Counted from the stretch's first letter, positions 1-8,169 are shown. The stretch is DNA of 20,378 nt from an uncultured delta proteobacterium (GCA_903912275.1 CAIWGR010000234.1:1-20378), one strand, 5' to 3'. Notes: a model not told the origin generated them from the letters alone. Program-made: numbers and translations.

Positions 1-1
1 G

Positions 2-1006
2 CTGCAGGCAGAGCGCGATGTGAAGCGGGCCGAGGCGCTGAAGGTTGCGGCAGGCGAGCACCAAGGATGCCCGCTGGTGCGTCCCTCCTGCGGCGGCAAG
101 ATGCCGCGGAGCCGGGCAGCGGCGCAGGCCATCTGCGGCTCATGCGCCCGCACCTACGCAGCCTATGCCAATTCGAAGGGCCGCGACGGCGCCGAAGACA
201 AACTGGTCGAAGAGCTCCACAGCAGCTGGAAGGCCTACGCCGAGTCTGTCTGCGAAGAGAAGGGCTCTGCGCGTTACGACGCAGGACAGTGCTCCGCGGT
301 CGCCGACATCCTGGAGCGGAGCGGTGAAGAGGGCTCGTTGCGGAGCGGGAGCTGCAGCAAGTCGGCCTACGCGTCGCTCGTGTCGGACGCGGCGAAGGTG
401 GCCGATGCAGCCATCGCGCAGCACGGCGTGCTGGTGGCGCAGGCGCAGCGCGAGTCAGACAAGGCGGAGAACAAGGTGTCGGCCATCAGCACCGAGGCAG
501 AGGCGGCCGGCAGCAAGGAGGAGGCGGAGCTCAACGCCCTTGGTGGCAAGGTTGGCGCCCAGATCAACACGATGAAGCAGGTGGTGCCGGCGCTCAACCG
601 GGCGCGGCCGAGCCGGTATGAACTCTGCGGGCCGCATGGAGAGCTCAAGAACCGGTGCGGTAGCGAAGGCCCCTTCGCGGCGCTCTCGATGCCCTACGAG
701 CCGCGCGAGTATGACTTTATGGAGCGGCTGCGCGTGCTGAGCGACCTGCGCGAGGGGCGGCCAGCGCGCTGGCCCGGCATGAGCGATGCATCGCGCGAGC
801 GGCTCAAGCAGTTCGGGCTCGACGAGGCCTACGCGGAGACGCCGCGGATTCAGGCACAGCTCGCAGCCGACAGCCGCAGGTACTGGGGCACCTACATCTC
901 GGTCTTCCTGCTGGCGCTCTTCATCCCCTTCGTCGTCCTCGTCTACAAGCTCGGCGCGCCGGCTGCGCTCCAGCGCTACTTCGCCGGGCGCGACGGCGAG
1001 GTCTAG
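2..1006 (+). CDS. C-terminal part of a Cys-containing coiled-coil protein with a C-terminal membrane anchor, 5' end cut by the window
   Basis: I do not recognise this family. The reading frame is open to the first base of the window and its charged helical character continues upstream of the first possible start (GTG at 20), so the true start probably lies outside. Numbering from that GTG, there are two Cys pairs (C17/C24 and C39/C42) and further Cys at about 78, 91 and 112. An Ala/Glu/Lys-rich probable coiled coil spans about 125-175. One hydrophobic segment near residues 290-311 is followed by a short tail with basic and acidic residues. The Cys content and single C-terminal membrane helix suggest a tail-anchored protein whose bulk may sit outside the cytoplasm, with Cys paired as disulfides or binding metal; this is inference. 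The ATPase gene starts 63 bp downstream, so the two could be co-transcribed. No function is assigned. Confidence 0.7.
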   Translation: MQAERDVKRAEALKVAAGEHQGCPLVRPSCGGKMPRSRAAAQAICGSCARTYAAYANSKGRDGAEDKLVEELHSSWKAYAESVCEEKGSARYDAGQCSAVADILERSGEEGSLRSGSCSKSAYASLVSDAAKVADAAIAQHGVLVAQAQRESDKAENKVSAISTEAEAAGSKEEAELNALGGKVGAQINTMKQVVPALNRARPSRYELCGPHGELKNRCGSEGPFAALSMPYEPREYDFMERLRVLSDLREGRPARWPGMSDASRERLKQFGLDEAYAETPRIQAQLAADSRRYWGTYISVFLLALFIPFVVLVYKLGAPAALQRYFAGRDGEV

Positions 1007-1069
1007 CCGCTTTGACAGCCCGCGGCGGCGGAGGTAGCCGACCAAGCTGTCTCTGGCGCGGATGCCTTC

Positions 1070-2647
1070 ATGCTCACCGAGTTGCGTCTTCAGAACTTCA
1101 AGCCGTTCGCGACGATGCAGACGGTGCGGCTGGCGCCCATCACGCTCATCTACGGGCCGAACTCGAGCGGAAAGAGTTCGCTGATTCAGTCGCTGCTGCT
1201 GCTCAAGCAGACGCTCGAAGATGGCGACCACGAGCCGGTGCTGGTGGCGCGCGGTCCCATGACCGATCTGGGGAGTTACGAGGCGCTCATCCACGGTCAC
1301 GACGCGCGGCTCCCGCTGCTGCTCGGGCTCACCCACGCGCTGGGCTCCGGCGTCGGCGAGGCGTCTGCGCGCGTCTACGGCCAGAACGGCCGTGTTGCCG
1401 GCCTCCCGCCCGATGCTGCGGACGAAGCAGCCTGTGCCCACCTCGGTGGCGCGACCCACCGAAGCATCGACCTCCGCTACGGGCTTGCCCTCGCGCCAGG
1501 CGCCTCTGCCGGCACGCGGCTCGGCCTGCTCGAGGAGGTCCGCGTCGGGCTCTCGGATGGAGGGCAGTCGGTGTCGCTCGACTGGTCGCGCGGTTCGGCT
1601 CCCGTCACGGTCCGACGGGAGCGTGCGGCAACGCATTGGCACCCGCGCTGGGTCTCGGAGTTCGGCGGTCGGGCTCAGTTCTCGCTTGTGAGCGAGGCGT
1701 CGCGGGAGAGCCTCCTCGCCGCCTTCTGGCGCCACCCCAAGACCATCGCTGCGCTTGGCGGCGGGCCTGTGGATGCGGCCGTCGCGGCGGTCTGGAGCCG
1801 CTGGCTGAAGGAGTGGGTTGCGGTCTCGAACTTTGGCTTTCCGTGCGACCTCGACCTGCCGCCGCCGCCTGCCGAGCTTGCGGGCACCGAGACGGCCGCG
1901 TTGGCCCGCATGTTGGCGGTGGTGGTGGTGTCGCGTGCGATGGAGAACCCGTTTGGCTCCTTCGGGCAGTGGCTCTCCTACCTCGGACCGCTGCGCTCCT
2001 TCCCCGAGCGCCACTATGTGGTGAACTCTTCGGCGCTCGACTCGGTGGGCAAGCGGGGTGAGCATGTGCCGCAGCTGCTGCTCCGCGATGTCTATGCGCT
2101 GGAGCGGGTCAACGCCTGGTTTGAGCGCATGCAGATTCGCTACTTCTTCGAGCCGGTTCAGCTCGGCGATGAGACGGTCGGAGAGATCACCGCGCTCAAG
2201 CTGCACGACCGGCGGAGCGGGCTGACGGTGACGGCTTCGGATGTGGGTTTCGGCATCGGCCAGGTGCTCCCGCTCATCACCGAGGGCATCATCTCGGAGG
2301 GGCGGGTTATCTGCGTGGAGCAGCCGGAGATTCACCTCCATCCACGACTGCAGGCACAGCTCGCCGACTTCTTCATCGAGACCTCGACCTCGCGCTGGGC
2401 CGAGCCGAACCAGTGGATCCTGGAGACCCACAGCGAGGCGCTCATGTTGCGCATCCAGCGGCGCATCCGCGAAGGCCGGCTCGACCCGCGCCAAGTTGCT
2501 GTGCACTATGTGCTTCCCGTTGCGTCGGGCAGCGTGGTACGAGAGATGCGACTCGACCGAGACGGCGAGTTTCTGGAGTCGTGGCCAGAGGGCTTTTTCG
2601 AAGAGCGTTTCGTGGACATGTTCGATACCGACGGTCGGGAGGGGTAG
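1070..2647 (+). CDS. AAA/ABC-type ATPase with C-terminal DUF3696-like region (RecF/OLD-like fold)
   Basis: The product is a 525-residue ATPase of the SMC/RecF/OLD type. The N-terminus begins LTELRLQNFKPF, the usual first strands of this fold. Walker A is GPNSSGKSS at residues 29-37. An ABC-signature-like segment is SDVGFGIGQ at 390-398. Walker B is VICVEQPEIHLHP at 413-425, with E417 and E420 as acidic candidates. A switch-type His lies in ETHSEAL (H454). The tail, about 498-520, contains WPEGFFEERF, which resembles the end of DUF3696 proteins. All the parts needed for ATP binding, hydrolysis and head-to-head dimerisation look intact. The next gene starts 2 bp after the stop, so the two are almost certainly co-translated. 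Such ATPases commonly pair with an effector in defence or DNA-maintenance modules; that role is inferred. There is no TOPRIM domain, so this is not a full OLD/GajA nuclease. Confidence 0.93.
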   Translation: MLTELRLQNFKPFATMQTVRLAPITLIYGPNSSGKSSLIQSLLLLKQTLEDGDHEPVLVARGPMTDLGSYEALIHGHDARLPLLLGLTHALGSGVGEASARVYGQNGRVAGLPPDAADEAACAHLGGATHRSIDLRYGLALAPGASAGTRLGLLEEVRVGLSDGGQSVSLDWSRGSAPVTVRRERAATHWHPRWVSEFGGRAQFSLVSEASRESLLAAFWRHPKTIAALGGGPVDAAVAAVWSRWLKEWVAVSNFGFPCDLDLPPPPAELAGTETAALARMLAVVVVSRAMENPFGSFGQWLSYLGPLRSFPERHYVVNSSALDSVGKRGEHVPQLLLRDVYALERVNAWFERMQIRYFFEPVQLGDETVGEITALKLHDRRSGLTVTASDVGFGIGQVLPLITEGIISEGRVICVEQPEIHLHPRLQAQLADFFIETSTSRWAEPNQWILETHSEALMLRIQRRIREGRLDPRQVAVHYVLPVASGSVVREMRLDRDGEFLESWPEGFFEERFVDMFDTDGREG

Positions 2648-2649
2648 CC

Positions 2650-3726
2650 ATGAAGAGCGCCACCCGATCGCCCTCGGCTCTCTACTGTTTCACGCTCTCG
2701 CAGGCTGCTGCCGATGGGCTCTCGGCGTGCGGCTCCGATCAGGCGCGGATGGTGCTGCGCGGGCTCGAAAAGGCCTGGAGCGCGAACGGTGTTTTTGTGA
2801 CCGATCGCGGCCGAGAGCACTGGAAGGAGCTGGTGCGCGTTGCCGGTCTTCCGGGCGAGGGGGCGAAGCGTTTGCTGCTGCACTTCCTCGAGGCGGGACC
2901 GGTCGCCGAGCTCGCGGACTGGCCGCAGTGTGCCGATGTGGCGGCGGCGTCGCGCGAGGTCGTTGAGCCGGAGGGTGGCACCTGGTTTGTCTCCGAGGAG
3001 GAGTATGATCGGATGGACCTCAAGGAGGAGCAGGAGCTGCTCGCGGAGTCGCGCTGTAACGACAAGGATGTGGAGTTCTGCAGGCTGATGACCTTCAGCG
3101 ATACCCGCTGGGATTCGGGCCATGCGTCGCTTGATCTCGAGGCGGATGCGTCGTGGGCGCCCTTCGTCTCTTCGCTGCTCCCGATGGTGGGTGCGGCGAA
3201 GACACTGACCATCATCGACCGGTACGCCGGCAAAGACCTCGCCGGGCCGGCCGACGAGTCGGGGGTGATGACCTTTCTGCAGGCGCTGCTCGGACAGCCA
3301 TCACGCTTCGTGCGGCGGCTCGAGCACCTGCGAATCTATGCGGCGTCCGGCGTTGCGAAGGTAACGAACCAGCCCAAGAAGGGATTGCTTGAGACCGCGG
3401 ATATCGTGGCGCAGGTGCAGGCGCTGGTGCCCGCGTTGAAGGCGCTCGGCTTCCGCTCGGTCCGCCTCTGTGTGGCGCCTGACGAGACCTTCCGCGACCA
3501 TGTGCATGGCCGCTACCTTGAGTTTGCCGGTGGCTCGCTCATGCGCCAGGCGCGGGTGTTGGGGCTCAGCCACGGTCTGGCTGTGGTCCGGCCGAACGGG
3601 CTGCTTCGGAGCGAGCTTGTTGCCGGTGTGGAACCGCAGCTGTCGCTCGACGGCCGTCGGCGCGAGCTCGAGGAGAGCGCACTCTGGCAGGGCACGGTCT
3701 ACAGCGACGAAGGGCCGCTGCAATGA
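2650..3726 (+). CDS. Partner protein of the AAA ATPase with a possible degenerate PLD-like (MIT_C-like) domain
   Basis: This 358-residue protein is not a family I can name with certainty. The start is the ATG 2 bp after the ATPase stop; the longer open frame upstream lies over the ATPase gene and is ignored. The N-terminal half (about 1-165) is mixed helical. The C-terminal half has an alternating strand/helix pattern with LTIIDRYAGK at 186-195, HLRIYAAS at about 226-233, a helix at 250-266, and DHVHGRYLEF at 283-292. This order resembles the phospholipase-D-like fold found in MIT_C-type domains, where a strand ends in a D-x-Y motif and a later H-D-R or H-x-K motif completes the site. Here the second motif is H-V-H-G-R, so it may be a non-catalytic binding variant. 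There is no signal peptide or membrane segment. Its stop overlaps the next start (ATGA). It probably acts with the ATPase as effector or target recogniser; that is inference. Confidence 0.85.
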   Translation: MKSATRSPSALYCFTLSQAAADGLSACGSDQARMVLRGLEKAWSANGVFVTDRGREHWKELVRVAGLPGEGAKRLLLHFLEAGPVAELADWPQCADVAAASREVVEPEGGTWFVSEEEYDRMDLKEEQELLAESRCNDKDVEFCRLMTFSDTRWDSGHASLDLEADASWAPFVSSLLPMVGAAKTLTIIDRYAGKDLAGPADESGVMTFLQALLGQPSRFVRRLEHLRIYAASGVAKVTNQPKKGLLETADIVAQVQALVPALKALGFRSVRLCVAPDETFRDHVHGRYLEFAGGSLMRQARVLGLSHGLAVVRPNGLLRSELVAGVEPQLSLDGRRRELEESALWQGTVYSDEGPLQ

Positions 3727-5096
3727 CGGGCCAGGCGGCGGGCGTAGGGCAGGGCAGGGTCGCCATCGTGGGCGGCGGTTTTTGCGGCATGGCGCTGGCA
3801 GTCCAGCTGCTCCGGCGCGCTGACTTTGGCGGAAGCGTGGTGCTCTTCGAACCCGCGCCGTCGCTCGGCGGCGTGGCCTACACAACCGAGCAGCCGCGCC
3901 ACCTGCTCAATGTGCCGGCCGACAGGATGTCGCTCTACCCTGACCGCCCCGACGATTTTGTCCGGTTCGCCGACGCGGCAGGCTGGCCTGATGCCGGCCT
4001 GCAATTTTTGCCGCGGACGCTCTACGGCGCCTACCTGCGCGCCGCCTTTGCGCAGGTCGCGGAGGCCGCCGCTGACCGCCTGCAGGTGCTCCGCGCAGAG
4101 GTTCGGTCGGCGCGTCCGCAGGCGCAGGGTTGGGAGCTGGAGGCCGATGGCATCGCGTGGCAGGCGTCGACCGTGGTGCTGGCGAGCGGCAATGGCCCGC
4201 CGATTGTGCCCGGTCCCCTGCGCAAGCTCGGCACAGTGCCGGAGGTCATCACCGAGCCCTACCGGCCGGGTGCCTTGGCAGCCATCGCGGCCGATGCGCC
4301 GGTGTTGGTGCTCGGCATGCGGCTCACAGCGGTCGACATCCTGGAGTCGCTCTCTGCGCAGGGCCATCGGGGGCCTGTCTTCGCGCTCTCCCGGCGCGCA
4401 CGCTGGCCCGCGGAGCACCTGCCGGAGGTGCGCTGGCGGGGCGATGCACCCACGCTGGCTGCGCTTCCGGCGCCGCTTACTGCCGACGGTCTCGCCGACT
4501 GGTTCCGGGCCTCTGTGGCAGCCGCGGAGCTGCGCGGGATTCCCTGGCAGGCGGTGGCCGACGCGGTGCGGCCGCGCGTGCAGTCGCTATGGCAAGCGCT
4601 GCCCGATGCAGAGCAGACGCGCTTCCTGGCGAAGCACCGCGGGCCCTGGGAGTGGTGCCGTCACCGGCTGCCGGCCCAATGCGCGGAGCTGCTCCGCGGC
4701 TGGCAGCGTTCGGGCTGGCTCACCCCACTCGGCGGAGAGGTGGTGGCAGCGGCGCAGGCAGCAGATGGTCTCAGCGTGACGCTTCGCACGCCCGAGGGTG
4801 CGGAGAGCATCCATCGGTTCGGTGCTGTGGTCTGCGGCGCCGGCCGGTTGAGCGATCCGAGACGTTTCGGAGGTCACCTCTGGCCGCAGCTTATCGGTGA
4901 AGGTCTCGTGCGGCCCGACCCGCATGGCATGGGGCTGCAGGCAGCGCCGACCGGCGAGGTTCGTGGCGCACCGGCGGGGCTCTACGCGCTGGGCAACCTG
5001 CTGCGCCCCGCGCTCTTCGAGTCGACGGCAGTGCCTGAGTTTGCGCAACAGGCGGCCGCGCTCGCCGCGCGGATTGCAGAAGGCGTCGCGGAATAG
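3723..5096 (+). CDS. YdhS-like FAD/NAD(P)-binding protein (COG4529 / NAD_binding_9 family)
   Basis: This 457-residue flavoprotein is probably cytosolic. An N-terminal Rossmann motif, GGGFCG at residues 17-22 after a short hydrophobic strand, would bind the FAD ADP moiety. The segment from about residue 48 (GGVAY, then HLLNVPADRMSLYP) is the hallmark of the NAD_binding_9 / YdhS family. A second dinucleotide-binding site is expected near VLVLGMRLTAVDILESL, but G198-M199-R200 replaces the usual G-x-G, so NAD(P) binding there may be altered. The C-terminus contains LYALGNLLRP, a typical late FAD-contact strand. Length fits the family. The start ATG overlaps the stop of the preceding gene (ATGA), indicating translational coupling to the ATPase pair. 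Substrate and reaction are unknown for most family members and cannot be read here. Confidence 0.9.
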   Translation: MTGQAAGVGQGRVAIVGGGFCGMALAVQLLRRADFGGSVVLFEPAPSLGGVAYTTEQPRHLLNVPADRMSLYPDRPDDFVRFADAAGWPDAGLQFLPRTLYGAYLRAAFAQVAEAAADRLQVLRAEVRSARPQAQGWELEADGIAWQASTVVLASGNGPPIVPGPLRKLGTVPEVITEPYRPGALAAIAADAPVLVLGMRLTAVDILESLSAQGHRGPVFALSRRARWPAEHLPEVRWRGDAPTLAALPAPLTADGLADWFRASVAAAELRGIPWQAVADAVRPRVQSLWQALPDAEQTRFLAKHRGPWEWCRHRLPAQCAELLRGWQRSGWLTPLGGEVVAAAQAADGLSVTLRTPEGAESIHRFGAVVCGAGRLSDPRRFGGHLWPQLIGEGLVRPDPHGMGLQAAPTGEVRGAPAGLYALGNLLRPALFESTAVPEFAQQAAALAARIAEGVAE

Positions 5097-5151
5097 GCGC
5101 AGACCTTGCAAGCCTTCTACCTGCGGTGCCACCTTCGGCATCGAGACAGGC

Positions 5152-5158
5152 AGAGAGG
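5152..5158 (+). promoter_or_regulatory. Ribosome binding site of hpf
   Basis: A purine-rich AGAGAGG lies 5 bases before the ATG at 5164. It decides that start over the longer open frame beginning further upstream, which overlaps the preceding gene and does not look like HPF. Confidence 0.6.
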
Positions 5159-5163
5159 TTCCC

Positions 5164-5481
5164 ATGAACATCGAAGTTCGTTTCGTCCACCTCGACAGCT
5201 CCGACGCCCTGCGCGACCATGTGGTCGCCCGCCTTCGGAGCCACCTCGACCGCCTCGACCGTGAGGTCACCGAGGCCCGCGTCCGCTTCACCGATGTGAA
5301 CGGCCCGAAGCTCGGCGGCATGCGCTGTCACGTGACCCTGTCTGGCCCCCACATCGGCCAGCTCGATGCGGCGGCGGAGCAGGAGAGCGCCTATGTCGCC
5401 GCCGACGATTCGGTCGACGCAGCGGTCCAGGCAGTGGTGCGCGAACTCGACCGCCGCCGGTCGCTGCGGCGCGCCGGCTAG
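5164..5481 (+). CDS. hpf: Short ribosome hibernation-promoting factor (HPF/RaiA, S30AE family)
   Basis: The product has 105 residues and matches the S30AE fold. It opens with MNIEVRFVHLDSSDALRDHV, a first strand and helix 1 typical of HPF/YfiA, followed by HLDRLDREVTEARVRFTDVN, a short Gly-rich turn, the strand CHVTLSGP, and the second helix with DDSVDAAVQAVVRELDRR. The length fits the short HPF/RaiA type; there is no C-terminal dimerisation domain as in long HPF. Known family members bind the 30S decoding site and silence ribosomes under stress. Many of them have more lysine than seen here, so a diverged member, or one devoted to a different condition, is possible. It lies 67 bp after the flavoprotein gene and could be read from the same transcript. 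Its stop sits within a CTAG shared with the opposite-strand methyltransferase stop. Confidence 0.85.
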   Translation: MNIEVRFVHLDSSDALRDHVVARLRSHLDRLDREVTEARVRFTDVNGPKLGGMRCHVTLSGPHIGQLDAAAEQESAYVAADDSVDAAVQAVVRELDRRRSLRRAG

Positions 5482-6296
5482 GTCACAGCCCCGCGACGAA
5501 AGCGGAGGGTTCGCAGCGGGTCGCCCGGCGTTGTTGCGCCGGCCGCCTCGCGGACGAAGCCGTGAGGTTCGAGCAGCCGCGCAAACTGATTGGCGTGGCC
5601 GCGACCTGGGTCGACGAGGATGACCTCGCAGATCGCGCTCGCGTGGCGGACGACGAAGTCGGCGAGCAGCGCTGCGTGGTTCGGCTCATAGAGCAGGTCG
5701 CTGCCGATGATGAGGTCGAAGTTGCCGAGCGCGGTGGTCTCGTCGGCCCACCCTTCGCGGACGAAGGGGATGGGGGCGCTCTGGTTGAGGTCGCTGTTGA
5801 AGACCAGGAAGGCGCCGGCTGCCGGGTTGTAGTCGGTGGCCGTGATGTTGGCGCCGCGGGCGCTGAGCACCAGCGAGGCGATGCCCAGACCGCAGCCGAC
5901 CTCGAGCACCCGGAGGCCTGCGACGGGATGGGTGACCATGTGGTTGGCCAGCAGCGTCCCGGCCTCCCAGACCATGCCAAAAAGCGGCCAACTCGACGGC
6001 GAGACGCCGAGCGCCTCGGCGGCCCCGTCAGGGTCGCTGAACTGCTGCCGGTCGCGCAGGGTGCGGAGGTGGATGTCGTGCCGGCCAAAGACCAGCGTCG
6101 TGAAGAGAAAGCGGAGCGGTTCGATGGGGCTGCCTGGTGCTGCGGAGCGCAGCCAGGCGAATGCGTCGCCACCACGATGCGATGGGGCTAGCGCGGATGG
6201 CGGGTGAGGTCGAGGAGCATCGCTGTCGAGCCGTTCGAGACAGCACGGCCGATAGCGCTGGCAATACGCGTCAGACCTGCCAGAAGGTGGTCGCAC
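5478..6296 (-). CDS. SAM-dependent methyltransferase of the METTL/Methyltransf_16 type
   Basis: This is the only minus-strand gene seen. The conserved part begins near PLRFLFTTLVFGRHDIHLRT, then DRQQFSDPDGAAEALGVS and SWPLFGMVWEAG, the pattern seen in bacterial nicotinamide N-methyltransferase-like / METTL proteins. SAM-binding motif I is RVLEVGCGLGIASLVLS. A motif II-like acidic turn follows (ITATDYNP), and the post-motif region is FDLIIGSDLLYEP. Family members methylate protein Lys or His, or small molecules; the target here is unknown. The start is unclear: the conserved domain has no ATG or GTG just ahead of it. The nearest conventional in-frame start is GTG at 6296 (272 residues), ATG at 6449 gives 323, and a CTG at 6152 would give 224, closest to usual family size. 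The residues upstream of 6152 do not look conserved. The stop overlaps hpf tail to tail. Confidence 0.82.
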   Translation of the reverse strand: MRPPSGRSDAYCQRYRPCCLERLDSDAPRPHPPSALAPSHRGGDAFAWLRSAAPGSPIEPLRFLFTTLVFGRHDIHLRTLRDRQQFSDPDGAAEALGVSPSSWPLFGMVWEAGTLLANHMVTHPVAGLRVLEVGCGLGIASLVLSARGANITATDYNPAAGAFLVFNSDLNQSAPIPFVREGWADETTALGNFDLIIGSDLLYEPNHAALLADFVVRHASAICEVILVDPGRGHANQFARLLEPHGFVREAAGATTPGDPLRTLRFRRGAVT

Positions 6297-6387
6297 TCCG
6301 GTCTCGCCGCGGTGCGGAGGGTCCCTCCGCCACCGCCTGACGCTCCCGCCTTGCGCTCTCCGTGCGAGGCACCATGGCTGGCGAATT

Positions 6388-6413
6388 CGAGAACCCTCTC
6401 GGGGCACAGCCCC
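6388..6413 (+). promoter_or_regulatory. Two abutting small hairpins in the divergent intergenic region
   Basis: CGAGA-ACCC-TCTCG (6388-6401) is followed directly by GGGG-CACAG-CCCC (6401-6413), sharing one base. They sit about 35 bp ahead of the + strand glycosyltransferase start and between divergent genes. They could be an operator or a 5' leader structure. No promoter consensus is evident nearby, so the role is unknown. Confidence 0.25.
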
Positions 6414-6447
6414 CTCTCTGCATGTTGTTGTCGTGACGACCGGGGGC

Positions 6448-8169
6448 ATGCGCCGGCAGGTCTCCTTCTGGGTCTTTGCGATGCTGATCGCGGGGCTGCT
6501 TGTCTGGGCCCTGTCGCCCGTGGTCGGCTTCGCCTTCGTCGACTGGGATGACCGCCACTACATTGTCGAGAGCCTCTTCACCCGCCATCCGTTCGCCGCG
6601 GGGCTGCAGAACTTCCTCACCACGCCCTGGTATGGATATCCGATTCCCCTCGTCTCGCTCAGCTGGGCGGTCGATGCGCGGGTGAGCGGCGGTGCGGCAT
6701 GGAGTTTTCACCTCACCAACCTGTTGCTGCATCTGGGCAACACGGCGCTGGTCTTTGGTGTCGCGCGGGGATGGGGGCAGCCGGCTGCTGCGAGTGGCCA
6801 CGACGAGGCGCCTGAGCGTCTGATCGCGGCAGCGCTTGCCGCCGGCCTGTGGGCGCTCCATCCGATGGTGGCCGAGCCGGTCTCCTGGTGCATCGGTCGC
6901 AAGGACCTGCTCTGCACGGGCGCAGCGCTGCTCTCCCTGCTCGGCTCGCGCCTCGCGCTCGCCCATCCCCACGCGGGGTGGCGCTGGCTTCGCTGGCTGG
7001 CCTTCGCCGCAGCGCTCGGCTCCAAGCCTGCAGGGGTTGTGGTGCCGCTGCTCTGGCTGCTCGACAGCCGGGTTCGTGGCGTGAGGTTCGACCGCTCGCT
7101 GCTGCGCGAGACAGCCGGGGCGCTCGTCGTCTCGCTCGGCTTCGCGGTCGGCTCCTTTACGCTGCTGGGCGCTGCGGGCGGACTCTCTTCAACGACCCCG
7201 TTGGACCGGCTCCTCTTCGCGACGCGACACCTCGCGCTCCAGGCAGAAAACTACCTACTCCCGCTGTCCCTTGCACCGCGCTACTTCATGGCGACCGCCG
7301 GGGTGGGTGCGTTGGTAGCTGCTGTCGCCGGCGGTGCGCTCTGGCTCGCGCCCGTGATGGCGGTCTGGCGTCGCGGGTGGTCAGAAGGGAGCGGAGGTCT
7401 GCTCTGGGTCGTTGTCTGTTTCCTGCCGGTAGCGGGCTTCATTGGGATGAATCGCGGCCCGGCCGACAGCTACTTCTACCTGCCGTCGGTTGGGCTCTGG
7501 CTGGCGGCACTGCCGCTGCTCCGGCGCATCGCGCTGCGGGCCTCTGGGCGGCTTGGAAGCATGGTGTTGCTCTGTGTTCTGGCGGCCGCGCTCCGCTGGC
7601 AGAGTGGCATCTGGGCCGACTCGGAGTCGCTCTGGCGGCGGCAGGTGGAGGTGGCTCCGGAGGTCGCGACCTCGTGGTGGTCGCTGGCCGATGTCTATGC
7701 CGCTTCGGGGCGCCCGCGCGAGGCCGTCGCCGTCTACGAGTATGCGCTCAAGGTGGTGCCTCCGCCGCTGTCGCCGGCGCCCTATCTGGAGATGTCGCGC
7801 GGCTGCCTGCTGGCCTCGGATCGGGGCTGCGCGACCCACTGGCTCACGGTCGCCGAGACCGCCTTCCCTGGCCGCATCGATGTTGCCCTGCGCCGCGTCG
7901 GCATGGACCTTCTAGGCGGTGCGACGCTGGCGACGGCAGACCCGACGGGGGTGGTGAGCGACTGGCTCCGCACGCTGCTCCCCTCCGGATTGGAGGCCGA
8001 TTACGGGCTGGTGGACGACGACGCGGCGGCGCTTGCTGCACTGCGGGCCAGCGCGGGCGCGGGGGAGGGCGACCTCGTAACCCGCCTCAGGGCCCGAGCC
8101 CTGCTGGACTTCGGACTCAGCCGCATGAAGCAGCGCTCGTTGGCTACCGAAGCGCCGCTTCCGCTGTGA
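6448..8169 (+). CDS. Multi-pass membrane GT-C glycosyltransferase of the TMTC/PMT-like type with a C-terminal TPR
   Basis: This 573-residue inner-membrane protein has about 10-12 hydrophobic segments. After the first membrane helix, a loop carries FVDWDDRHYI (D34/D35), the acidic loop expected for lipid-linked-sugar GT-C enzymes. HPMVAEPVSWCIGRKDLL at about 138-155 closely matches the TMTC-family HPxxxEAVAxxxGRxDLL block. A single clear TPR lies at about 407-438 (SWWSLADVYAASGRPREA). Eukaryotic TMTC proteins are O-mannosyltransferases; bacterial relatives transfer sugars from polyprenyl carriers to acceptors outside the membrane. I chose ATG 6448 because the hydrophobic helix follows at once; GTG at 6433 would add five residues. 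The next operon encodes lipoproteins with long Thr-rich linkers, plausible O-glycosylation substrates (inference). The gap to the next gene is 190 bp. Confidence 0.85.
   Translation: MRRQVSFWVFAMLIAGLLVWALSPVVGFAFVDWDDRHYIVESLFTRHPFAAGLQNFLTTPWYGYPIPLVSLSWAVDARVSGGAAWSFHLTNLLLHLGNTALVFGVARGWGQPAAASGHDEAPERLIAAALAAGLWALHPMVAEPVSWCIGRKDLLCTGAALLSLLGSRLALAHPHAGWRWLRWLAFAAALGSKPAGVVVPLLWLLDSRVRGVRFDRSLLRETAGALVVSLGFAVGSFTLLGAAGGLSSTTPLDRLLFATRHLALQAENYLLPLSLAPRYFMATAGVGALVAAVAGGALWLAPVMAVWRRGWSEGSGGLLWVVVCFLPVAGFIGMNRGPADSYFYLPSVGLWLAALPLLRRIALRASGRLGSMVLLCVLAAALRWQSGIWADSESLWRRQVEVAPEVATSWWSLADVYAASGRPREAVAVYEYALKVVPPPLSPAPYLEMSRGCLLASDRGCATHWLTVAETAFPGRIDVALRRVGMDLLGGATLATADPTGVVSDWLRTLLPSGLEADYGLVDDDAAALAALRASAGAGEGDLVTRLRARALLDFGLSRMKQRSLATEAPLPL

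Noticed and set aside
455..2506. A minus-strand open frame of about 683 codons opposite the first two genes
   Set aside because: It spans two genes and their gap, has Arg/Glu-rich shadow composition, and the + strand ATPase motifs are unambiguous.
6433..6447. GTG at 6433 as start of the glycosyltransferase
   Set aside because: Possible, but it adds only five polar residues and has no better ribosome site; ATG 6448 sits directly before the first membrane helix.
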